A DNA stretch of 64,000 bases from SCRA01 sp035533275 (GTDB taxonomy: Bacteria; Vulcanimicrobiota; Vulcanimicrobiia; Vulcanimicrobiales; SCRA01). This document shows, in pieces, positions 8,153-15,436 of the stretch (position 1 is its first letter; each line of letters begins with the position of its first letter). Position numbers and translations under genes: made by a program. Location: contig DATLUD010000030.1 in NCBI GenBank assembly GCA_035533275.1, positions 12,487-76,486 on the forward strand, given 5' to 3'. The notes under the pieces are model-generated. The model was not told the origin of the DNA and did not search any database. It worked only from the letters and a program-made list of their open reading frames with translations.

Positions 8153-9297
8153 CCGCCGGCGCGGACGATCGCATTCCAGTACCAGATCCCGTAGAGCCCC
8201 GCGGCCACGGACCAGACGATCAGCACGCGCGTCCAAACCGGCAGGCCGCGGCGCGCGGCCAACGCCATCAGCGCAAAGAGGTACGGCTCGAAGTCGAGGG
8301 CGTGGCGCATGCCATACTGCGCGAAGCCGTTGACGTAATAGAGCATCGAGGGTCCCGCCACCAGCGCCGTCTGCGCCCACAGCCAGATCACCTCGGCGCG
8401 CGGACGCCGCGCCCACAGCGCAAAGACGAGCGCCGGACTCGTCCACGTCAGCGCGACGCCCGAGAGGCTGGGAACGATCCACGGCGCGTGCGGCACGAGC
8501 GCCGGCGCCTGCGCGAAGAACGACCAGAGCTCGTACCCCAGATAACGCAGCGCGAACGGCGAGCCGACCGGCGAGCCGGCTTGATCTTGGTGGAACCACG
8601 CGGTGTAGCCGATGTCGGCGAACGTTCCCCAGCGTGCCTGGTTGTACCACAGCCAAAACGCCGCGAACGGCACGATTGCCGCGGCGAAGCCCGCGAGCGC
8701 GCGCCGGCGGTCCTGCGCGCGCACCAGCGCGAGCGCATAGAGCGGCAGCGCCAGTACCAGCGAGAAGCGCGAGAGGGCAGCGCAGGCGCCGAGGGCGGCC
8801 ACCAGCCACCCGCGACGCCGTCCCGCAAGCTCCGCCAGCGCCAGCGTGGTGAAGCAGACGGCACAGACGTGCGCGAGCATCCAGACGTCGCCCAGCTGGC
8901 TGCACCACCACAGGTCCGTGCCCGCTGCGTAGAAGGCCAGCAGCCACCATCGCGGCGTCCGCGGCACCTCCAAGCGGATCGCCAGCGCCCCGGCGGCGGC
9001 GACGGCGGCGGCTCCCAGCAGGAGCGCGAGCGTGGTCTGGTTGGTGGAGAGGCCGAAGAGCGCGACCGCGGGCATCAACAGGATCGCGGGGAGCGGGGCC
9101 TCGATGACGTAATATGCGCCGTGATGGCGCAACGCGTCGATCCACGCTCCGGGCCAGTCGATCCAGACGTGGCCGTGCAAGAACGCGTCGGCCAAGCGCA
9201 CGTAGTTGTCGTAGGGCGTATGGCGCCCGTGGGCGCTCAGCGCGAAGAGCGCGAAGGCGACGGCGCCGGCGATCCAGGGCTCGCGCCGCTCGCTCAT
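8149..9297 (-). CDS. Multi-membrane glycosyltransferase-like protein (GT39/GT-C type)
   Basis: The 382-residue protein has about ten hydrophobic segments. The first periplasmic loop carries YDNYVRLADAFLHGHVWID, the position where GT-C enzymes keep their catalytic acid. It starts at ATG 9297, overlapping the stop of the upstream DUF2723 gene as ATGA, so the two are coupled. GT-C enzymes move sugars from lipid-phosphate donors on the outer face of the inner membrane. The acceptor is unknown. Confidence 0.7.
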   Translation of the reverse strand: MSERREPWIAGAVAFALFALSAHGRHTPYDNYVRLADAFLHGHVWIDWPGAWIDALRHHGAYYVIEAPLPAILLMPAVALFGLSTNQTTLALLLGAAAVAAAGALAIRLEVPRTPRWWLLAFYAAGTDLWWCSQLGDVWMLAHVCAVCFTTLALAELAGRRRGWLVAALGACAALSRFSLVLALPLYALALVRAQDRRRALAGFAAAIVPFAAFWLWYNQARWGTFADIGYTAWFHQDQAGSPVGSPFALRYLGYELWSFFAQAPALVPHAPWIVPSLSGVALTWTSPALVFALWARRPRAEVIWLWAQTALVAGPSMLYYVNGFAQYGMRHALDFEPYLFALMALAARRGLPVWTRVLIVWSVAAGLYGIWYWNAIVRAGG

Positions 9298-10781
9298 CGC
9301 TTCGCTTCGTTCACTTCGTAGACGCCGATGGGCGCGAAAGCGCTGGAAACGCGGCGCAGCGTGACGCCCGCGACCTGCGGGGTTCCGCTCAGCGCCAAGT
9401 AAACCGGGCGGCGCCGGAGCCACTGCGGAAACTGCCGAGCCACGCCATCGGGCCACGCCGAAACGATCAGCCGGCGCCCCATGGAGTGCTCCACGTACGC
9501 GGCGTAGCCCAGCGGCGTGGCGTCCAGCCACGGCGCCACCACGATCGCATCGGCGGGCGTGGCGGCGCGCACCGTGTCGATCACGCTCTGGGCCCCATGA
9601 TCGTTGCGCAGACCGGCGATCCACGCGTTTCCGCGCAGAGCGGCCACGCCCGCGATCACGGTGACCGCCAGCGTGGCCCACGCGAGCGTTCGTTCCGTCA
9701 CCGTGCCGGTGGCGAACCACGTCGAGGGAATCCACAGCCCGATGCCCACGCCCAGCAGCCAGAACGAGAGCAGAAAATAGCGCGCCACGTCGGCTTCGAC
9801 CTCGCGGAAGGCCACGGCGAACGGAACGGCGGCGAACGCCGCCAGCACCAGGCCCAAGACGGCGCGCCGCTCGCGCGCCCCCGCCACCACGATCCCAATG
9901 GCCGCCAAGGCCAGCCCCACGATGCCCAGCTCCGGCGCCGCCTGGCCCAGCCAGAAGCGCGCGTAGCCGGGATAGGCGCCCAGGTCGAAGGCGGCGCCGA
10001 CGGTGGCGCCTGCGCCGAACTGACTCCCGCTCACCTCGGCCAGGAAGCCCTGCCACGAGGCGGGGTGGTTGTAGTCCCACAGAAAGCCGCCACGGATGCC
10101 CAACGCTGCTCGCGTGGGGTCGAGTCCGGCGGCCGTGACCATGGCCGAGCGGATGGGAAGGTAGGCGTAGAGCGCCAGGCAGGCCGCGACGATCGCGGCG
10201 CACGCGGCGACGGCGCGCGGCTCCACCCGGCGCCCACGCGCGAACGCCACGACCACCAATCCCGGCGCCAGCCACAGAGCGATCGGGTGGTTGGCCAGCC
10301 CCAGGCCGAACCACAGCGCGGACCATCGCAGCATCCGTGGGTCACCGTCCAGATGGTACTCCAGGGCGCAGGCGATGGCGAGCGTGGCCAGCAGCAGGGC
10401 GAGATCGTGCACGTCGGCGCGGACGGCGCGCGTCCAGACGACGGATCCGCAGGCGAACCACCACGCGCCGACCAGAGCGAGCGGCGGGAAGGCTCCCAAG
10501 CGCACCGCCACACGAAACGCCATCCACGCGGCTCCCGCCGAGGCAAACGCGCACATCGCGTTCATCCGCCACGCCACGCTCCCGATCGGGAGCGCGTGCG
10601 AGAAGGCCCAGCCCACGAGCGTGAAGAGCGGAAAGCCGGTGGGGTGGGCGATACCGAGGATGTATGGAACCGTTTGGAGCTCGCCGGTGTCCCAGAAGGC
10701 GGGATATCCCCCGCACGAGGCAAGGTACAGCGCCAATGGCGCGAGAAACGCGAGGGCTCCCAACAGCCGAAGCACGAGCAT
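9294..10781 (-). CDS. DUF2723 (TMEM260/protein O-mannosyltransferase-like) membrane protein
   Basis: The 495-residue protein has about eleven hydrophobic segments and a periplasmic tail. The first loop contains FWDTGELQTVPYILGIAHP, the hallmark DxGE...GIAHPxGFP motif of DUF2723 proteins, with D31 and E34 as probable catalytic or metal-binding residues. The family belongs to the GT-C superfamily. It starts at ATG 10781, sharing two bases with the divergent ATG of serA, so no intergenic spacer exists. Its stop overlaps the downstream GT-C gene. Confidence 0.8.
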   Translation of the reverse strand: MLVLRLLGALAFLAPLALYLASCGGYPAFWDTGELQTVPYILGIAHPTGFPLFTLVGWAFSHALPIGSVAWRMNAMCAFASAGAAWMAFRVAVRLGAFPPLALVGAWWFACGSVVWTRAVRADVHDLALLLATLAIACALEYHLDGDPRMLRWSALWFGLGLANHPIALWLAPGLVVVAFARGRRVEPRAVAACAAIVAACLALYAYLPIRSAMVTAAGLDPTRAALGIRGGFLWDYNHPASWQGFLAEVSGSQFGAGATVGAAFDLGAYPGYARFWLGQAAPELGIVGLALAAIGIVVAGARERRAVLGLVLAAFAAVPFAVAFREVEADVARYFLLSFWLLGVGIGLWIPSTWFATGTVTERTLAWATLAVTVIAGVAALRGNAWIAGLRNDHGAQSVIDTVRAATPADAIVVAPWLDATPLGYAAYVEHSMGRRLIVSAWPDGVARQFPQWLRRRPVYLALSGTPQVAGVTLRRVSSAFAPIGVYEVNEAKR

Positions 10782-12390
10782 GCAAGTACGTCAACGCTTT
10801 GTCCAGCCCTCTCAGCCGCGCGTCGTCGTCGCGGAGAGCTTCGTTCCCGACGGGATGTCGGTGCTCCGCGAAGGCGGGGCCGAGATTGTCGACGCCGTCG
10901 GGCATCCGCGCGACGCCCTGATCGCGCTGCTCGAGGACGCCGACGCCCTCATCGTCCGCAGCGAGACGCGCGTGGACGACGAGCTCCTCGCCGCGGGGCC
11001 GCGCCTGGCCGTCGTCGGCCGTGCGGGCGTGGGCGTCGATGCGATCGACCTCTCTGCCGCCACGCGCCGCGGCATCGTGGTGCTCAACACCCCGGGCGGC
11101 AACACCCTGGCCGCAACCGAGCAGACCTTCGCGCTGATGCTCAACCTCGTGCGTCACACCACGACGGCGCATCAGCGGCTGCAGCGCGGCGAGTGGGGGC
11201 GCAGGGACCTGGTCGGCACGGAGCTGGCCGGCAAGACGCTGGGCGTCATCGGCATCGGCCGCGTGGGCTCCAACGTCGCCACGCGCGCGCGGGCCTTCGG
11301 CATGAGCGTGCTCGCGTACGATCCCTACGTCAGCCAGGCACGCGCGGAGGCCCTGGGGGCCAAGCTCGTCGACCTCGAGACGCTGCTGCGCAACGCCGAC
11401 GTCGTCACGCTTCACGCCCCTCGCACCGCGCAGACCCAAGACATGTTCGGTCCGCACGAGCTCGCCATGATGAAAGAAGGCGCGCGCCTGATCAACTGCG
11501 CGCGCGGCGGCCTGGTCGTGGAGGAGGCGCTTCTGGAGGCCCTGGACTCGGGTCACCTGGCCGGCGCGGCCATCGACGTCGTGCGCGAGGAGCCGCCGCC
11601 CGCAGGCGGCACGGCCCGCAAGCTGCACGCCCACCCCAAGGTCGTGGCGACGCCCCACCTGGGCGGCTCGACGCATGAGGCGCTGGCGCGCATCGCCACG
11701 GAGCTGGCGCGCGACGTGCTCGCCGTGCTCGGCGGCCGCCCGCCCCTGGCCGCCGTGAACGCGCCGGTGGCCCCGGCCGATGAGGCGCGCCCGTTCGTCG
11801 AGCTGGCCTACATCCTGGGCAGCCTCTACCCGCAGGTCACGGAGCGCGCCGCGCTCCCTCCGTTCGCGCTCACGCTCGAAGGGGACTTGGCCGCCTACGA
11901 CCCCGAGCCGTTCGTCGCCGCCTTCCTGGTGGGGCTCTTGCAGCACATCAGCGACCGCCGGGTCACGGCCGTCAACGCGCTCGAGATCGCGGCGGAGCTG
12001 GGCATCGCCGTCGAGCCGCTCAAGGCGCGCTGCGAGCGCGGCTTCGCCTCGAGCCTGGCCCTGCACGGCGGCGAGGTGACGCTCGCTGGCACGATCGTCC
12101 ATGGCGGACAGCCGCGCCTGGTGGAGGTCAACGGCTACGAGATGGACGTCGAGCCGCGCGGCGCGCTGATAGCCACCCGCCACCACGACGTGCCGGGCAT
12201 CGTGGGCAAGGTCGGCACCGTCCTGGGCGAGGCCGGCATCAACATCTCGCACATGCAGGTCGCCCGCAACGGCGAGGGCGCCGCGATCATGATCCTGGGC
12301 GTGGGCGCGGAGCCGGACGCCGAGGTGCTCTCGCGCCTGCGCGCGCTGGACGGCCTCGAGGCGGTGCGCTGCATCGTGCTCGGCCGATAG
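10780..12390 (+). CDS. serA: D-3-phosphoglycerate dehydrogenase
   Basis: This enzyme oxidises 3-phosphoglycerate to 3-phosphohydroxypyruvate, the first step of serine synthesis. The 536 residues follow the long SerA plan: substrate and NAD domains (RVGSNVA in the GxGxxG loop, ARGGLVVEEALL, and the catalytic histidine in TPHLGGST), then an intervening ASB domain (about 330-450) and a C-terminal ACT domain (VPGIVGKVGTVLGEAGINISHMQ cut short here: PGIVGKVGTVL, INISHMQV). The ACT domain suggests serine feedback control. ATG 10780 has no good ribosome-binding site and overlaps the divergent gene by two bases. A histidine-type phosphatase follows after 8 bases. Confidence 0.95.
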   Translation: MQVRQRFVQPSQPRVVVAESFVPDGMSVLREGGAEIVDAVGHPRDALIALLEDADALIVRSETRVDDELLAAGPRLAVVGRAGVGVDAIDLSAATRRGIVVLNTPGGNTLAATEQTFALMLNLVRHTTTAHQRLQRGEWGRRDLVGTELAGKTLGVIGIGRVGSNVATRARAFGMSVLAYDPYVSQARAEALGAKLVDLETLLRNADVVTLHAPRTAQTQDMFGPHELAMMKEGARLINCARGGLVVEEALLEALDSGHLAGAAIDVVREEPPPAGGTARKLHAHPKVVATPHLGGSTHEALARIATELARDVLAVLGGRPPLAAVNAPVAPADEARPFVELAYILGSLYPQVTERAALPPFALTLEGDLAAYDPEPFVAAFLVGLLQHISDRRVTAVNALEIAAELGIAVEPLKARCERGFASSLALHGGEVTLAGTIVHGGQPRLVEVNGYEMDVEPRGALIATRHHDVPGIVGKVGTVLGEAGINISHMQVARNGEGAAIMILGVGAEPDAEVLSRLRALDGLEAVRCIVLGR

Positions 12391-12398
12391 CGCCGCCG

Positions 12399-13040
12399 AT
12401 GGCCGGCCCGAGGCGGCTGTGGCTGGTGCGCCACGGCGAGACCACGTGGAACGTGGCGGGGCGCTATCAGGGGCGCAAGGATTCGATGCTCTCCGGGCGC
12501 GGGGTGGCTCAGGCGCACGCCTTGGCCGAGCGCCTGGCGCACGATCCTCCGGCGGCGATCGTGGCGAGTCCGTTGCTGCGCACGCGCGCGACGGCCGACG
12601 CCGTCGCGCAGCGCCTCGACCTGCGCGTGGAGGCCGACGAGCGCCTGATCGAGATCTCGCACGGCGAGTGGGAGGGGTACACGCGCGCCGAGGTGGAGGA
12701 GCGCTGGCCCGAGACGCTCGCGCTCTGGAAGCGCGCCCCGCACGAGGTGCGCTTTCCCGGCGGTGAGACGCTCGGCGACGTCTGGGCGCGCTGGGCGGAC
12801 TTCGTCGCCGACCCGCCGGCCGCGGCCTCCCCGCTGCTGGTGGTCACGCACGACGTCATCGTGCGCCTGGCGATCCTCGCCGCCCAGGGCAAGGGCCCGG
12901 AAGGCTACCACGAGATCAGCGTGGAGAACGCGGCCCTCAACGAGTTGGTGCTCGACGACGGGCGCGTGCGCGTGCTGCGCGTCAACGATGCCGCCCATTT
13001 GGACGGCCTGCGCGCCGACGTCGCCTCGCAGGCCTCGTAG
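12399..13040 (+). CDS. Histidine phosphatase (phosphoglycerate-mutase-like), possible phosphoserine phosphatase
   Basis: The 213-residue protein has the RHGE motif (R11 H12 G13 E14), with His12 as phosphoacceptor, R61 in SPLLRTRAT, the acid E90 in HGEWEG and the second histidine H151 in VVTHD. This is the cobC/gpmB-like branch of the histidine phosphatase family. It sits 8 bases after serA. Metal-independent phosphoserine phosphatases of this family are known in bacteria such as Hydrogenobacter and in cyanobacteria. The location makes that role attractive, but sequence alone cannot separate it from other sugar-phosphate or cofactor phosphatases. Confidence 0.85.
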   Translation: MAGPRRLWLVRHGETTWNVAGRYQGRKDSMLSGRGVAQAHALAERLAHDPPAAIVASPLLRTRATADAVAQRLDLRVEADERLIEISHGEWEGYTRAEVEERWPETLALWKRAPHEVRFPGGETLGDVWARWADFVADPPAAASPLLVVTHDVIVRLAILAAQGKGPEGYHEISVENAALNELVLDDGRVRVLRVNDAAHLDGLRADVASQAS

Positions 13041-13073
13041 GCACCCCCCGCAGCAGCGCAGAATCCCTCGCGC

Positions 13074-14771
13074 ATGACGATGCGCGCGTTTCTTCACGCC
13101 GGCGCCCTCTTCGCGCTGGCGGCCGGAGCCTCGATCTCCGCCTGCGTGCCCGCCGCGGCCGCTCCCGCGGACGTGCCCGCGCTCTCCGGCCCTCAAGTCG
13201 GCCAGCCGGCCCCGGACTTCACGCTGACCACGCTCGACGGCAAGCGCGTCCATCTCTCGGACTACCGCGGCAAGACGCTGGTCCTCAACATCTGGGCGAC
13301 GTGGTGCCCGCCCTGCCGGCGCGAGACGCCGGATCTGATCGCGGCCTACGGCCGTCTGCACGGCGCCGCCGTCGCCTTCCTGGGCGTCGACGACACGGAG
13401 CAAGCCCCCATCGTGCGCGCGTTCGTCGCCGACAAGGGCGTGCCGTATCCGATCGCGATCGACCGCGACCAGCGCTTCTCCCACGCGTATGACGTCCACT
13501 ACTTCCCGACCACGTACGTCATCGATCCGCACGGCATCGTGCGCGCGCGCAACGTCGACGTCATCACCCCGCGCCAGCTGACCGCCTTCGTGGGCGCGGC
13601 CGAGCGCGGCGAGAACGGCACCGTCTCTTCGCCGCTGCAGGATCGCATCGACGCCGCGCTCGCCCTCTCGAGCTTTCCGCCGCCGGCCGCCGGCGCACGG
13701 GAGGCCGCCCGCATGGCCTACGCCCGGCGCGTCCACGCCGCGATCGCGCGCGCCGAGGACTTGCTCAACCAGAGCGACCCCGCCAAGGGAATGACGATCG
13801 ACTTCCTCGCGACGCGCGCGATGGAGTCGGCGCTGCGCGCTCGGGCGCTCGCGGCGCTCGCCGGCTCCTCGGCGGCCGATCCCTCCACGGAGGCACTGCT
13901 GGAGGTGATGCGCGGCGACCAGGCGGCCGGAACGGAGGCCTGGAGCGCGGCGATGACCGATTACGGCCGCGCCCTGCGCTACAGTCCCAGCGATCTCGAC
14001 GCGCTGAGCGGCCTGGAGTTCGCGGCCTACGAGGCCAAGGATGAGCGCACCCAGATCGGGGCCGCCGCGCGCCTGGCCTCGCTGGAATCGGGGAGCGTCG
14101 ACGCGCAGATCGATCTCGGCGTCACCTACCAGAAGTACCACCGCTTCGCGCAGGCGATGGCCGCGCTGCGGCGCGCCAACGTGCTGGCGATGGCGGCTTA
14201 CCGGCGCGCTCCGGCCGACGCGGCGCGCGTGCGCGCCGTGGCGGCGACCCATCTCTTCCTGGGCCGCGGCTATGCGGCCGCGGGGGCACCCGCGCAGGCG
14301 CGCGCCGAGTTCGAGCGGCTGCTCGCGTGGGCGCGGCGTCTTCCGCCGGCCAACTCGCGCCACGCGATGTACATCGAGGAGGGCGCCGAGGCCATCGCGG
14401 CGCTCGACCTCTCCGCGCGCGGCCGCTCCGCGGCGATCACCTTGGCGCCCTGGACGGGCCCCGAGCTCCCCGGGAGCGTGCCGGGATCGGTCAAGTACCG
14501 CCTGTTGATGACCGGGCGCCCCAACTCGACGATGGCCCTGGCCGTGGGCCCTCTGCCCGGGGGCTGGATCGCCAGCTTCTGCACGGGAACGCTCTGCTCG
14601 CCCTTCCGCGCGCAGGTGGCCATCCCGCCCAGCGGAGTGGCCTCCATCGAGTTCCAGGTGCTGCGCGCCGATGCGCCGCGCCCCGGCCGCGCGACGGTCC
14701 GCCTCGACGCCCGCGACGGCGCCGCGCACGCGCGCGCCGCGACCACGGTGGACTTTACGAAGCGGGCGTGA
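13074..14771 (+). CDS. TlpA-like thioredoxin lipoprotein with long TPR-type C terminus
   Basis: The N terminus is a probable lipoprotein signal with lipobox ISAC (Cys24). Residues 40-180 form a TlpA/ResA-like thioredoxin fold: APDFTLTTLDG, WATWCPPC with redox cysteines C78 and C81, and the cis-proline in YFPTTYVID. The remaining about 380 residues are alanine-rich helices in tandem, including a TPR-like repeat region (about 280-430), and end in a small beta domain. TlpA proteins reduce periplasmic disulfides, often in cytochrome maturation. The C-terminal extension is unusual for the family. The 3' end overlaps the converging gene by 17 bases. Confidence 0.8.
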   Translation: MTMRAFLHAGALFALAAGASISACVPAAAAPADVPALSGPQVGQPAPDFTLTTLDGKRVHLSDYRGKTLVLNIWATWCPPCRRETPDLIAAYGRLHGAAVAFLGVDDTEQAPIVRAFVADKGVPYPIAIDRDQRFSHAYDVHYFPTTYVIDPHGIVRARNVDVITPRQLTAFVGAAERGENGTVSSPLQDRIDAALALSSFPPPAAGAREAARMAYARRVHAAIARAEDLLNQSDPAKGMTIDFLATRAMESALRARALAALAGSSAADPSTEALLEVMRGDQAAGTEAWSAAMTDYGRALRYSPSDLDALSGLEFAAYEAKDERTQIGAAARLASLESGSVDAQIDLGVTYQKYHRFAQAMAALRRANVLAMAAYRRAPADAARVRAVAATHLFLGRGYAAAGAPAQARAEFERLLAWARRLPPANSRHAMYIEEGAEAIAALDLSARGRSAAITLAPWTGPELPGSVPGSVKYRLLMTGRPNSTMALAVGPLPGGWIASFCTGTLCSPFRAQVAIPPSGVASIEFQVLRADAPRPGRATVRLDARDGAAHARAATTVDFTKRA

Positions 14772-15423
14772 GCACCGCGGAAGCGCCGCCGACCTTGAAC
14801 GTCGCCGGCGGCAGGGCACGCGGAAACCGGTACATGGAGAACGTGATGCTCTCCGTGGCCTTCTTGCCGTCGACCGTCGCATGGACGGAGATGCGCGTCG
14901 GCACACAATAGGGCCCGGCTTTGGCGAAGAGCATGGTGCCGGCGCCGTCGGCCCGGTTGCTGCGCGTCGCGAACGAGATGGACGTGGGGAGATAGCTGAC
15001 CCCGTCGATCACCACGCGCGTCGCGGCGAACGCGCGGGGTGAGCCCAGCGGCGCCGTTTTGAACGCGTACGCCAGATGCGAGCCGACGTGCGCCACCCCG
15101 GCGAACGTGAAGACGTACGCCGCCGGCAGCGGCGCGACGTTCCCCACGGCGTAATGATCGCGCACGTCGCGACGGATGCGCACCACCGGCGGGCTGACCG
15201 CGCGCCCTCCGTCGATCATCAGCTCGTCACGCTGGAGCCCGTGGGCGCGGTAGACGCGATGCCGCTGCGCCATGTCGTGCCAGCCCACTTGGTCCACGGA
15301 GTATTCGAAGACCTGGTACGGCGGCGTGGGCAGCGACTCCAATGCGCGCTCGTACCGGCGGATGACCGCGGCGGGAGGCAGACCTTGATGGGGCGTGGCG
15401 CTCGCGACGGGAACAGCGGGCAC
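14755..15423 (-). CDS. Hypothetical protein downstream of alaS
   Basis: The 222-residue protein starts at GTG 15423, only 13 bases after the alaS stop, so it is probably co-transcribed with alaS. It is rich in beta-strand stretches (AYVFTFAGVAHVGSHLAYAF, VRIRRDVRDHY). I see no signal peptide, no membrane helix and no family I recognise. The fold looks like a mostly-beta domain of the outer-membrane-lipoprotein-carrier kind, but that is only a guess. The absence of a signal may mean the start is wrong. Confidence 0.6.
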   Translation of the reverse strand: MPAVPVASATPHQGLPPAAVIRRYERALESLPTPPYQVFEYSVDQVGWHDMAQRHRVYRAHGLQRDELMIDGGRAVSPPVVRIRRDVRDHYAVGNVAPLPAAYVFTFAGVAHVGSHLAYAFKTAPLGSPRAFAATRVVIDGVSYLPTSISFATRSNRADGAGTMLFAKAGPYCVPTRISVHATVDGKKATESITFSMYRFPRALPPATFKVGGASAVLTPAS

Positions 15424-15436
15424 GGTCGGCGCCCCG

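Noticed and set aside
12135..14906. Long minus-strand frame of more than 900 codons opposite the phosphatase and TlpA-like genes
   Set aside because: Low-complexity Arg/Ala/Gly translation typical of a shadow frame; the plus strand carries RHGE and WCPPC motifs.
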